A DNA stretch of 64,000 nucleotides from Rugalucina vietnamica (lineage: Eukaryota > Mollusca > Bivalvia > Lucinida > Lucinidae): the NCBI GenBank assembly GCA_964017185.1, contig OZ024874.1:37734721-37798720 (forward strand), written 5' to 3'. The notes under the pieces are model-generated. The model searched no databases. It had not been told where the DNA came from and saw only the letters and a list, made by a program, of their open reading frames with translations. Shown piece after piece: positions 1-11,175 of this stretch (position 1 is its first letter; every line of letters starts with the position of its first letter). Position numbers and translations under genes: made by a program.

Positions 1-704
1 AATAACACATTCTTACCTTGCACATTGGTGTTTGCAGCTTTGTAATCCACAGAAACTATTACAGAAACCCTTATTTGTTTATAAATGTAAATTCGCATAT
101 TTTTGTTACATACGTTACACAAATTGAGAACCATCTATGTCAACTTGATAAAATTATGTATCACACATATTGCCCTTGAAGAATCTTGCAGACAAATGGT
201 AAATTTATGGTAAAACAACCTATTGTTCAATCCCAATCAAAGAATACTGCAAATATAATAAGCTGGTAACAGTTGATATTTTTAAATGGCCGTTACACCA
301 TTACGCCCCGGTGTACAAAGTGCAAACATCTCTCATTTGAATGCAAATAACACAAACATGACATTCTTACCTTGCACATTGATGTTTGCAGATTTGTACT
401 CCACAGAAACTATTACTGAAAACCTTATTTGTTTATCAATGTAAATTCGCATATTTTTGTTACACACGTTACATATGTTATACAGATAGAGACCCATATA
501 TGTCAACTTGATAAAATTATGCATCCCACATATTTTCCTCGAAGAATCTTGCAGAAAAATGGTAGAATTATGGTAAAACAACCTATTGTTCATTCTCAAT
601 CAAAGAATACTGCAAATATAATAAGCTGGTAACAGTTGTTATTTTTAAATAGCTGTTACACCGTTACGCCCCGGCGTACAAAGTGCAAACATCTCTCATT
701 TGAA
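1..704. repeat. Tandem repeat, ~354-bp unit, 2 copies
   Basis: Two successive copies of one unit are visible. Landmarks such as tcttaccttgcacatt recur at about 11 and 365, and ctcatttgaat recurs near 331 and 693. Copy 2 ends at about 704, where the sequence turns unrelated (cagaaaagactgc). Copy 1 starts at the window edge, so the array may extend further left. The copies differ by scattered substitutions and a few small indels. No coding potential is seen. It could be a satellite fragment or the core of a transposon whose ends are not in view. Confidence 0.85.
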
Positions 705-1394
705 TCAGAAAAGACTGCTCTTTAAGATAGACTATGTCTGCAAAATTCCCTAGGGGGGGGGAGCAGGACCTTTTTCAGCCAGAAGTCTAATATTAACCCT
801 TCAGACATCATTGTCCTGAAAAATGACGTCAAAATTGCGTAATGCATTTCTGCTTGCCAGTAGAGCTTACAAAACTCCATGTTTTTGCTTAAAACTGTTT
901 ATGCACTGGCCAGAACCTATTGTTAAGATAGAAGCATACTATCCTTACAGGCAATCTGTCGTAATTATTTTGTCTATTTTTATGATGATGCGGTTGCTAT
1001 GGTTACCGTTTAACGATAGATAATGGAAAATAATGTGTATTATGGGCTAAACAAGGGCAGATAACTCCAAATATTGAAAAATAATGTGTTTTAAAACTCT
1101 ATTATTCGGTTGCCCAGTGTTCTAAGATTACAAATACAGTGTTATTTCTAAAACGTATATTACATCATTTTTCAGCATTTTGCTGCTTTCTACTAGTAAT
1201 GTCAGAATGTCCGAAGGTACATTTTGTCGCGTTTAGGTTCATTTATGTTGAATAATTGAATAACTTTGATTGAATGCCATCTGATTACTGGTTGACCGAT
1301 CAGGTGTGAGCCTGCACAGGAAAAGTGATTTCAAGTCAAACCATCCATATTCGCTTAGTTGGGTGGTTATATTTCAAGCCCTAATTTTGGCATC
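705..1394. other. Unassigned AT-rich sequence
   Basis: No gene, hairpin end or repeat is recognised here. The short open frame at 823-1023 has no family resemblance and AT-rich codon use like its surroundings. This is probably intron of the gene whose last exon starts at 2248. Confidence 0.4.
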
Positions 1395-1499
1395 CTAATT
1401 TTGGGTAAAAGTCCCATAAAATGGAGGCAACGTCCCGGCATGATCATAGCTGTTGATTGGGACGTTAAGCATCAATTCAAACAAACAAACAAACAAACG
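1395..1499 (+). mobile_element. SINE-like 3' end with (CAAA)n tail
   Basis: The segment ends in a CAAA microsatellite (about 1480-1498), preceded by a block reading gctgttgattgggacgttaa. That block ahead of a short simple-repeat tail resembles the 3' ends of tRNA-derived SINEs and their LINE partners in molluscs (from memory). A related decayed block, gctgggatgtttt followed by acaaacaaac, occurs near 5810-5850. The 5' end and any A/B boxes cannot be placed confidently. Confidence 0.5.
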
Positions 1500-2190
1500 C
1501 GTTTGATTGGAATTTAGGGTCAAAGATTTTTAACAGTACCTCTATACATACTGTTGAACCATTCACCCTACGTGATATGACTGTTGAAAGGTCATTCGAG
1601 TTGAAAATTACTCATTGAGATACAAGCACACGTTAATGAGATTAAATTTGCCACTTAAAGCTTATTCTAGTAAACCAAATGCCGAACGTTTAATAAATGA
1701 AACATGTCCGAAATGTCACAATGCGCCATCCTTAAGACGTCAATGTCATTTACGGAAAACTAAGGTTTTTAGCTTACCTGTCTTCATTCGTTGACAAATA
1801 GCGTCCAAACCAACCTGGTAGTCAAGGACTTTTATTTTACTTTTTGACTCACAGTATAAAAACGAGACTATATTTAGATTTTAAAAAAAATTCTATGGAT
1901 TAGTTCTCTTGTAAACTGGGCTCATGTGCAAAAAACGACGCGTTTATATTACTTACCCAATACATCACGTACAAATAACGGCATTTTTAGCCATTTTAGG
2001 GGAGCGATTTGCAGGAAAACCAACCTGGTAACCATGGGTTTTTATTACACGAATCGATAGATATATACATGTTTTCTCGAAAATATCAAAAAATAAAAAA
2101 AATCTATGGATCAGCATTTTTATGGTTCTTTACCTTAACTTGTAATGGTTCTCTTATTAGCTCATCAGAGCCATAAGGCTTCCCACCCAT
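1500..2190. other. Unassigned intronic sequence
   Basis: AT-rich sequence between the SINE-like tail and the element remnant before the 2248 exon. The phrase accaacctggta occurs twice (about 1808 and 2020), each time in similar surroundings (gactttta / gggtttttatt), which suggests a diverged ~210-bp tandem duplication. No coding exon could be supported. Confidence 0.4.
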
Positions 2191-2195
2191 GATCT

Positions 2196-2236
2196 CAGGT
2201 GAGCGTTCACAGGACCATTGATCTTCTGTAACTGTT
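2196..2236 (+). mobile_element. Remnant 3' end of hairpin-ended element
   Basis: ATCTCAGGTGAGCG, ttcacaggaccattgatcttctg and a T-rich tract match the 3' terminus (CTCAGGTGAGC, then the GGACCATTGGTCC stem-loop, then CTCTGG-TTT) of the repeat family that dominates 9.6-43 kb. The stem has decayed (gatcttctg in place of ggtcctctg). It lies directly before the 3' splice site at 2246-2247, so element-derived sequence may contribute to the polypyrimidine tract. Confidence 0.6.
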
Positions 2237-2247
2237 GTTTTTTGTAG

Positions 2248-2448
2248 GGTTCCGAGCCAGAAGTGACCTCATACAACCGTGGGATGTGTGCGTGTGTGGA
2301 CTACCAGTTCTACAGCTCGTCAAGCCTAGATGCAGTTGGTGTTCTACAGACAGCAGCTAAAGATAGAATCATGGAAACTGGCGGCACTCCTAACTGTTAC
2401 TTCCCATCTGATCACGTCTCACTGAAAGCTGTCTTCTCATTTAAATAG
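2248..2448 (+). CDS. Last exon of EEP-fold (CCR4/nocturnin/Angel-like) protein
   Basis: C-terminal coding exon of an endonuclease/exonuclease/phosphatase-superfamily protein. A pyrimidine-rich stretch ending in TTTTTTGTAG sets the acceptor at 2246-2247. The exon opens in phase 0 with Gly-Ser-Glu-Pro-Glu and is open for 66 codons to TAG at 2446-2448. Visible motifs are CVDYQFYSSSSLDAVGV, matching the (L/V/I)DY-I-(F/W)YS strand of CCR4, nocturnin and Angel proteins, and CYFPSDHVSLKAVFSF, the terminal PSDH(L/V)SL block. In this family that Asp-His pair belongs to the metal-dependent phosphoesterase active site, with His acting in catalysis. The domain normally ends a few residues after this block, as here. 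The family acts on RNA poly(A) tails or on nucleotide/dinucleotide phosphates; which substrate applies cannot be told from one exon. Catalytic residues upstream (Glu, Asp, Asn) lie outside the window. The upstream exon is unidentified. Nocturnin- or Angel-type are both possible. Confidence 0.8.
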   Translation, partial: GSEPEVTSYNRGMCACVDYQFYSSSSLDAVGVLQTAAKDRIMETGGTPNCYFPSDHVSLKAVFSFK

Positions 2449-2920
2449 ACCATAACATCTATGTAAGTATCACTCATACATCTCCACTTTGGAACTTTGT
2501 GATCTTCAGTGATAAAAGAAATGTATATTTCTAGACCAGCAATTACCAGGATTTCTTTACAAAATAAATCTAGTGTTTTCTGGATAGCCCTAAAAAGATT
2601 TTCCCCTATGAGGAGATAAATCCCTTTAGCTCAAGGTACTACTTTAGATTTTAGAATGATCAAAATTGTGAAGTTTGACTAGCATTCATCTTCCCTTCAA
2701 TGTTCACATTTTGTCCTTGCAGACCAGTATTTTCCACAAACATTACAAAATATGTTGAAGGCTGATTTTCTGGCATGTTCATCTTTAGGTTCAGGAGCAA
2801 TTGATCACAATGCTTGGTTTACATCTAGGTTTACATCCAAAAAAAATTATTATTCCGTCAGAAATAGACAAAAATCTACCGAAAAGGGTAGTCATGATGA
2901 CTAAATACTCCAAGGTTAGG
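2449..2920 (+). other. Probable 3' UTR and flank of the EEP gene
   Basis: Sequence after the stop codon, with no further open frame that continues the domain. An AATAAA at 2563-2568 lies 115 bases after the stop and is the first canonical polyadenylation signal, so the mature end may lie near 2580-2600. No transcript evidence is available. Confidence 0.4.
2563..2568 (+). terminator. Candidate polyadenylation signal AATAAA
   Basis: Canonical AATAAA 115 bases after the EEP stop codon, in AT-rich sequence. Plausible by position only; the hexamer is common in such sequence. Confidence 0.35.
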
Positions 2921-2927
2921 CTTGAGG

Positions 2928-2964
2928 TGAGCATTCTCATGACCAATGGTCCTCTTGTTTACAG
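2928..2964 (+). mobile_element. Second decayed 3' end of hairpin-ended element
   Basis: GAGGTGAGCATTCTCATGAC, then caatggtcctcttgttt, matches the family 3' terminus (GAGGTGAGC, GACCAATGGTCC stem, CTCTTGTTT), with several substitutions. No matching 5' hairpin is seen nearby, so this is a fragment. Confidence 0.5.
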
Positions 2965-3172
2965 ACACAACTGCATCCAAAATGTCCCAAGTCATCTTGA
3001 CTTAACAAAAATGGTGACTGTTTTGTAAAATTATCCTCATATGAAAAATAATTATTGGATTGTTGATAAATGGAAAATCACTCAAAATACGCAAAGTCAA
3101 ATAAGCATTAATGTTTAGAGAAATTAACTAAAATTGTATTAACAAAAATAATAATACACTTTATGGAGTCAG

Positions 3173-3289
3173 TCCATTTGTGATCCAGGATTTACAACAC
3201 TTGGGAGTTTAACAATCATATAAAAAAAACATGTGCCTGTGAACTCGTTTCAAACACCCTTGTGTTATAAATCCTGTATCACAAATGGA
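3173..3289. mobile_element. 117-bp hairpin MITE-like element
   Basis: The outer 28 bases (3173-3200 and 3262-3289) are inverted copies with two mismatches, built around ccatttgtgat and ggatttac/ttataaatcc. The 61-bp loop is unremarkable. No target duplication is convincing. The single-stranded form would fold into a long hairpin. Confidence 0.7.
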
Positions 3290-4164
3290 TCTACATGTTA
3301 TCTCTGTATATTCAGTCTGCAGTTGCTTGTATAGTAGCAGGAAATATATAGACAGGGTTTTGATCCTGTTGGTCTCCAATGACCCCTAAAAACTGTCCAG
3401 AAAGGGGACAATGATGTCCCCCAAAATTCTCAAATACTTCTGTTTCCTGAAGTAAATGTCCCCCAAAATCTCAACAGTATTGTCAAAATATCTCTCAGAA
3501 TCTGTCTGTAGTGGGACATTGGTCCCCTAAAAAGGGAAAGCACTGTATAAACCTGTAAATAAAAATTTTCAGTCGAATAAACTGAGCTGGTGTAGAACCG
3601 TAGAAATCAGATGTCCTAACCATGAGGCTAAAAGATCCCAACCAGTTAGACTGGTCAATACTGACCCTTTGTCTTCACTACATGGATAGTACACTTCCTC
3701 TTCTTCTTAAATCCCGAATTTCAAGCTTCTAGCCTGCTTCTTAGACTGTACAGCCTGATTTGTGTCGGTCCTGTTTGGAAACCACATTGTTGGTTATCTC
3801 ATAACACGGCTCATTTACAAACTATTACCTGTGAGGTGAAGCGGCAAAGTAAATGTGTATTAACTATACAGGCTTAGTCCTACAGCTTATACTTTTTGTT
3901 TTGCCTTTTGCAGGTGCTGTATTCATCATCATAGAAACCAGACAGCTACAGTGTTTTATTCTTCAATGTACATTATCATTTTGACATGTAAGGAGGGACC
4001 TAAAGAGTGAACTATTCCGATTCAGACAATACAATACAGATGAGAGTTCGCACATGGAAATTGAGTGTTTACCATCCTGTTTTATACTTGAAGATACTTG
4101 TATCAAAGCTTGAGGCAGCTCATTCTGGTTGGGTATAAACATATTCCACAGCAATATTGAAAAT
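3290..4164. other. Unassigned; short GTCCCC-type reiteration
   Basis: Positions 3390-3530 repeat the phrase tgtccccyaaaa four times with loose spacing, a weak degenerate tandem. The rest shows no gene. The - strand open frame at 3963-4154 has no recognisable family and no supporting splice sites, so I do not call it. Confidence 0.4.
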
Positions 4165-4836
4165 CACTTAAGCCCCTGTCACACACTCACGAGTTGGACC
4201 TACGAGTTAAGCTCAGCCCACTTTTTGGTAAACTCATAGCAACCCGTAGAGAACTCGCCCTATGTCAGTGGTTGTCGTACACAAGTCTTCCCAAATTGTA
4301 GCATGTTGTTGAAAAGCAACAAGAATTTTAAACAGTTTAAAATTCTCGTAGCAAGTCCTAGCAACTCGCCGTCTTAAAGTGGACGGGGCATGGGCAGAGC
4401 ATAACTCATACTGATCTCGTAGCTTATCGTACAGAACTCGTAGTAATGTCATGGGATGTCGTGCGTTCTCTTGTCAAACATGGCGAGTTGCCTACTAGTT
4501 ACCTAGGAGTTGCTATGACATTGAAGGCGACTTCTCACGAGTTCCTACGACATCTCACGAGTTTACTAAGACATTCCTACGAGTATCCACGAGTTCCCAC
4601 GACTTATATTGAGAGATGTCATGTAGAACTCGTAGGGCATTATAACTCTAGCAACTCGTGCGGCAAGCAGCGAGTTATGATTTGCGCTAACTCGTAGCTT
4701 CAACTCGTGTGCGACAGCTTTTAAACATTTTCAACATAACTCTTGGCAACTCGCACGACAAGCGGCGACTTGTAACACATACCAACTGGTAGCATATCAG
4801 GACTTCCAACTCGTGAGTGTGTGGCAGGCCCTTTAA
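4165..4836. mobile_element. TTAA-flanked foldback element filled with ACTCGTAG motif
   Basis: Both ends carry TTAA (about 4168-4171 and 4833-4836). Inside lie inverted ends: CTGTCACACACTCACGAGTT on the left and its complement, with one substitution, on the right. The body is almost wholly degenerate copies of a short phrase, actcgtag/cacgagtt, in both orientations, so it could fold on itself throughout. A TTAA duplication is typical of Kolobok and piggyBac transposons, so this is most likely a non-autonomous member. It encodes nothing; the open frames at 4234-4697 are by-products of the motif. Confidence 0.75.
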
Positions 4837-5640
4837 GTTGCTTAAAGAGAGCTTTAGCTTTGACAACACTTTTATTTGCTTAAAATATAGTTTCTCTTGA
4901 ATTATCATTATATATGCGACTATTTTAACATGCATTCTTATTCATTTGCATAAGTCAAATTTCTCTATCTTGTACATGTAAACTGGTCAAAATAAGTTAA
5001 GCCCCAGCTGAATTTTTCCATAGACTCCATGGTAAAATCTCCAAATTTTTGTCTTAACTTTTGACCGAATTAACAATTTTACATGCAATTTTAGCAAATA
5101 AGCTTGAATTAGTCTTCTTAAGATGGGTTGATTTTCATATATGTCAGTAAGTTTTCAATAGCTTGACTCACATTTTAGTACACATCACGAAAAGTTCCCT
5201 ATTATACTTATAGTAAAATTGGCAAAAACCTGGATACTTTTTGATAAAGAAGCACATATCAAAAGACAACCTGTATTTCAACTTGAAATTTTGTGTAGTC
5301 ATGCTAACTTGGATTTGGTATGCGTTAACTTTGACATTTTTTAAATAAACAATTAGACTTGGGCCTATGGAGAAAAATGTACACGGGGCTGAACTTATTT
5401 TGACCATTTTATATGATTAATCTGTAGTTGGTAGGTTGCTGAACCCTATAGAGCTAAGATGCACAGACATCGTTGATTTCTAGGCTAACATGGGCAAAAT
5501 TTAAGCTTTATAATACTAAGTTCTATTTCTTGGTACAGATTCATTCAAATTTAAGAAATTGGTGTCTAGAAGTAAATGCGATAAATAATGGCCAATGGAA
5601 GTTAAGATTGACAACATAGAATCTGATAATTGGAAGAGGT
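4837..5640. other. Unassigned AT-rich sequence
   Basis: No gene or recognisable element. Open frames are short and without family resemblance. Confidence 0.4.
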
Positions 5641-5644
5641 AGTT

Positions 5645-5852
5645 ACATTGTAAAATAATCAACATAAGCTCCCTTCACGGTTATAGTTTGTCCTTCGATC
5701 CCCACACAAGGGCTGTGTTGTGTCCTTAAGCAAGACACATTAACTCATCAGAGAACTAGTTAATACCCAGAAAGTGGTGGCTCCATCTCAACATGACTGA
5801 AAAATTGTTGGCTGGGATGTTTTAAAAGCCTCAATACAAACAAACATACATT
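5645..5852 (+). mobile_element. Decayed tRNA-derived SINE-like copy
   Basis: Contains tccttcgatccccacacaag, resembling a tRNA B box (GGTTCGANNCC), then tgtgtccttaagcaagacac, a phrase found in the body of several invertebrate SINEs (from memory), then gctgggatgtttt and an acaaacaaac tail. The order B box, core, simple-repeat tail fits a SINE; many substitutions suggest an old copy. The A box is not convincing. Confidence 0.5.
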
Positions 5853-8800
5853 TGGCATTTGTCTTTTACCAGTTCCAAAACTTAGAGTATATTTGTAAAT
5901 ACATGTACATTGTACTTTATGTTGAAAAGGAAAACTAAAAAAGAGTGACGAAAAAAAAATGTATATAAAGTTAGAAATAGTGAAGAATATAATGAAAATT
6001 TGTAACAAAAGGTGGTTAGGGTTGACTGTATTTACAATTTAGAACTGATCCAACAGTATCAGTTACTGTTGAAAATATATACAAATGGGGTAAAATTGTC
6101 ATATTTTGGATGCTACTGCAAATAATTTAGCTAAACCATTTTTGCAAATCAGAAGCACTGTTATTCCACTTTTTGAAATTCAGAATAATGTGCTTCTTGT
6201 TACAACAGCCCCTTTATAGGACCTTACCGGTATACAACCCAAAATATGTTTGACTATAAATTCTAGGAAATTTCTCTTATTTTAGGCAAACACTTTCAAG
6301 TGAGGCCCACTCGTACATTTCACTGATGTATTTTTACAACACTGGCATAGCTGCAGGGTCTTTGAACAAATACAGCCCCTTTCACTTGAGCTTGCTGTTT
6401 GAGCATTTGCATTACACAAGAAGACCATGTGTTCTGAAGATCTGAATTCTATATCTTTACCACATGTAATGATTTCCGAGTGACTGGCCAGGTTTACATA
6501 AAATCCAGGCAAAGTTGGGAGTGGAGTTCCTCAATACTGAACCTATTGGATTCAGGTTGTCTCGGTCCCGATTTCTTGGACGTGGCACCTCGTAGAAACA
6601 CCCGCAAAAAGAGTGGTATTTCTGTGGTCAAACTAGGGTTTTTCTTGAATTGAAAAACACCCAGTTTGTGGTTTTAAACATTTTCTTTTGAGCTGGGCAA
6701 GCTGTAAAGGTTGACTACCCCTCCAAAAGGACAATTGGCACGAACAGCAAGATAAGGGTTAAAAAGTTTACAATAAAATTACAGAACTTCCATGCGTTTG
6801 TTTTTACAAGATATCTTGATTCAAAATCATATTTGCTCAGAACTTTTTTTTTTTTCATTTTAACCAGTTTTCAGACATTTTGCGACACATTTTGTGACCA
6901 AGAGCTCAAATTTGTGACAAAATTTATTTCTTCCACTCTCAAACAATTACAAATAAATCTCTAAAATATCATTAGCAGGGACTAGAAAACTCACTTTACG
7001 TGAGAAAAACTCCCTTGTTGTTGAGCACTCCAAAACTACATGTTTGGGCCTGGTCTAAGATAATTTTATTGTGATGGTTGAATGCTGAAAACAAGCTTGT
7101 TTAAAAAAGAATCAGTCATTGCAATTTTGCTTAGTACAACTAAAATCCAATATCATCACTACATGTAAGGCTCAGAGAGGACCACATTAAATCACCATAC
7201 CTTTCCCAAACACCAGACAAAAAAAGAATCACCATTTAGCATGCTGGTTTAGATTTTAACATTTAAAATGCATTAAAAAGTTGCAGTTTGTATGGTTAAA
7301 ATGTACATAATCATATCAATGGAGTTTTAAAGATTTCAGTGATTATAAGGTAGCTATATTCATGTATATTTTAATGTATTGTTTTTTAACAAGTTTACAT
7401 GTTCATGTTGATGCTTTTAGTCAATTGTTGTTGCTTTTGCTTTTAATTAGTGGCAGGGTGGACGGTTATTGTTCTTGTGTTGTAGCTGCAGTAAAAATTA
7501 ATGATTAAAAAATTGGAGAAGAAATTGAATTTGTACAGAGATATACCTCTTTTTAACCCAACATATGATCAAAATTCTTTCAAAAATACCATCAGATTTG
7601 CCATTATAGATATAGATGACACCTCTTCCCATTGGACTAATACATTTGCAGGTATGCTCATTATTCATTAATAATGGTAAGTCTGTGACAAAGGTCTCCA
7701 GGGAAAGAGGTCAGATTATAAAATCTTCAATTTAGCAGAACTAAAATGTTGATTGTGCACCAGAATCAGTGTTATGACATTTTTTGAATAGAACTATTAC
7801 ATTGTATGTATGACAAGATACATTGCTCATTGACTCATCACATTATGATTGTAATGTATACTGAACAAGAAAAGAAAAATCAATTCACATATCGGGGTAA
7901 AATCACGTTTTAAATGACGTTTCTAATGTAATTGTCATTGATCGAAACGTTAGTGGGTCTGTAAATCATGATTGCCGCCATTGACTACTGGCTCAAATGT
8001 GTCCTGGTAATCTTGGGGTCACATGTATGCACTGGTTCCCTACGTCTCCCTGACTTTATGCGTCGACAGTACCTCCACTGTGAATGTACAGCCTTAGGTG
8101 GGTCATGAACAATTATGCAATATCAGTCAACCCAAGAACCTTCGGCATACGTGTTTCAGCCATTACAACGGTTACTATAGAAATGGTCTTTCTTGCTCAT
8201 TTTGGCATTGAAGTGGTATTATCACTGTACAACTCAGAAACTTTATCAGTGAAATTTCGATGTAATGATTTAGAGTAATAACTAATGCAGTTTACGTCTC
8301 TTCGTTGCTGAGCTTCAACGTTAGTTAAATTTTCAAAGTTTGTCATGTGGTCATCATGAAAGATCAGTGACCATTGTTTATGCATACATGTTGAAAAAAT
8401 GGTCTACTTAGACAGAAAACTGTATACCGAAAACATGTAAAGTTTCTTTTTCTTTTTTGGTTCAGTATATTTTCTTTACTTAGAATACCTGTATAAACAT
8501 AAGTCTTTATTGTGATGCAGTATCACTGTGTTGTATCGTTTCAATTTTAGAAGTAAAAAAAAAAAATCCTGGCATTCTCATTACATTCATCAAAACAGTT
8601 TGTTTGGTTGTAAATAAATTTTGAATTGAAGTCTTACAGTTGGTTAATTGCCCATGCAGTCCTATAGAGAATAATTATTTGGTTCCATATATTTACCTTA
8701 TCCCTCCCTATATATTTACAGTTGCTACTGGATGCATGTCGTGACTTCCACAAGATCAGCATACACAAAAAACACAGGAGAGACAATGCTTTAGTTTTTT

Positions 8801-9655
8801 ACACCTCACAAAATGTTAAGGTAGTATACTAACCCAAACTCCTAACGCAACAAGAAATGTGGCTGAATTTTATAGAAATAAGTTTTGCAGGCAAACCAAA
8901 CTGATAGAAGTTAGTCAAAAATGGTCAACAAATATTTTAAAACCATTAGTTATTTTTTTCTACAGATTAGGGATCACTGAGCTGTGCTCTGATTGGTCAA
9001 AACGCTATTTTCCCATTTTCAGGGTATTCTTGACGTTTTGATGACCATGGCTTTGCATCTCACAATTCTGTAACGTTTGGCCATTCTGGAAAACGTTGCA
9101 TGCGAAAACACCGCCCCAATTTCTTACAGGATTACTTTGAACTTAAAAAACTTAGCGTTTTTGTGTTTCGCTCATGAATGCCTATTCATTCAATACAAAT
9201 TCAAAATCGAAGAAAATCGCTTAAACAATGATTTCCATTCATTTTAAAGTCCGTAACTGTCAAGTTGTGTTGCCTTTAAATGTTACTAAGCTCAGCTCCC
9301 AAGATCGTACCAGTTTGGATTAAATCCTATCCAGAAAATTTAGCAAAAATCCAATTTTCGCCTACCATCAATCGATTGCATTTCATTTCCTGGTTACTGC
9401 TCAGCGATCCTTAGAATTTTAACCAAACATGCAGCGAATAACACACTTCTGCTCAGATGCGTTTGGATAACGAAGTTAACGAAGCTTCTTTTACTGGTGT
9501 ACGAATACATGTCACATGCCGAATACCGGCAAAGTCCCATGCATTTCGTTCTTTAACAGACGCACTGCCTCTGTAGAATGGATTGATTCGTGACAATTAG
9601 CGACTTGTGTTAAAAACTGAAGTTCCATGTGATGCTTGGATAACCCAGCATTTTT
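5853..9655. other. Unassigned intergenic sequence
   Basis: No gene supported. AT-rich, with several homopolymer runs (for example T at 6846-6856 and A at 8557-8567). Open frames are under 80 codons and resemble no family. No hairpin termini of the main element families occur until 9656. Confidence 0.45.
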
Positions 9656-10975
9656 AGCTCACCTGAGCCGAAGGCTCACAGGTGAGCTTATAGTATACCC
9701 ATGCTCCGGCGTCCGTCGTCGTCCGTCATCCGTCCATCGTCCACAATTTCAAAGATCTTCTTCTCTGAAACCGCTTGGCCAATCAAAGCCAAACTTCATG
9801 TGGAGCATCCTTAGGAAGGGGGAACGAAAGTTTATATAAATGGTCGAGGTCACATGACCAAGATGGCCGCCATGGCTATAAATATCTTTAAAAATCTTCT
9901 CCAGAACCAGAAGGCCTATGATCTTGAAACTTTGTGTGTAGCATCAGGGACAGGAGCTCTACAAAGTTTATATAAATCATGACCCTAGGATGACCTTGAC
10001 CTATTTTACTGCAAGGTCTACTTAGGTCGCCAATGCATTTGAATGGGAAAAAATGGTAAAATACTATTTAATAGGTAAAACTTACTGGGAATAGGCAGAT
10101 GGACAGAAGATTTATAATTATGGAAAAATTTTGCCCCCTGGGGGGTTGTCTGCCCCCGGGGCTATATACATGTAAATTTCCAAAATATTGAAACATCTTC
10201 TCCTCTGAAACCGCTTGGCCAATCGAAGCCAAACTTCATGTGGAGCGTCCTTGGGAAGAGGGAAAAAAAGTTTATATATATGGTCCAGGTCACATGACCA
10301 AGATGGCCGCCATGGCTATAAATAGAAAAAAACCTTTAAAAATCTTCTTCTCCAGAACCAGAAGGCCAATGATTTTGAAACTTGGTGTGAAGCATCAGTG
10401 ACTGGAGCTCTACAAAGTTTATATAAATCATTACCCTGGGATGACCTTGACTTATTTTACGGCAAGGTCAAGATAGGTCGCTCAAGCATTTGAATGGGGA
10501 AAAGTGTTAAAATGTCATTTGTAGGGAAAAACTTGCAGCAAATGGGCAAATGGACTTAAAATTGATGATTCTGAAAGAATTTGGACCCCAGGGGTCTGTC
10601 TGCTTCCACCCCGGGGCAATATACATGTCTATTACAGTAATATTCAAAGATCTTCTTCTCTGAAACTGCTTGGCCAATCAAATCCAAACTTTATGAGGAG
10701 CATTGTTAGGAAGTGGGAATGACAGTATATATAAATGGTCAAGGTCACATGACCAAGATGGCCGCCATGGCTATAAATAGCAAAAAACATTTATAAATCT
10801 TATTCTTAAGAATCGGAAGACCTATGACTTTGAAACTTTGCCAGAAGCATCAGTGAATGGAGCTCTACAAAGTTTGTATAATCATGACCCCCAGATGACC
10901 TTGACCTATTTTAGGGCAAGGTCAGCTAATGTCGCATATCCCAGATCTCAGGTGAGCGTTTACAGGTCCTTTGGT
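9656..10975 (+). mobile_element. Complete element 1 (family A)
   Basis: 5' end: T5 followed by AGCTCACCTGAGCC with a hairpin closing at ggctcacaggtgagct, then a cgtcc-rich microsatellite. 3' end: CCAGATCTCAGGTGAGCG followed by tttacaggtcctttggt, a stem-loop with one arm weakened. The core holds about three repeats of the ~450-bp unit (gaaaccgcttggccaatc; catgaccaagatggccgcc; atgaccttgacc). The unit contains a CCAAT phrase, a CATGTG phrase, a YY1-like AAGATGGC and extended nuclear-receptor half-sites. No protein is encoded; stops interrupt every frame and copies drift freely. Confidence 0.85.
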
Positions 10976-11175
10976 ATTTTAAGATGTATTTCGGCCAAAC
11001 TGTAAACAGGACAAGCGCAAATGAGAAAACAAACCACTGTTCAGTTAGCTCTTTGGGTTAGTATATAAAGTGAAACAGATGAACTGATGCAATTGAAAAT
11101 AAAATCCCATCCCAGGCACCAGGCGGGAAAGAGAAGACAGCACAAACATGTCAAGATTGACAACACAAATGAAGA
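10976..11175. other. Spacer between elements
   Basis: About 200 bp of single-copy-looking sequence between element 1 and the next 3' terminus. The frame at 11087-11329 runs into the neighbouring repeat and is not considered a gene. Confidence 0.4.

Noticed and set aside
3963-4154. 63-codon - strand frame near the EEP gene
   Set aside because: No LRR or other motif and no acceptor/donor in phase.
4234-4697. Overlapping frames on both strands
   Set aside because: By-products of the actcgtag motif element.
5645-5852. Functional tRNA gene
   Set aside because: Only a B-box-like phrase; no cloverleaf or A box, so SINE-like.
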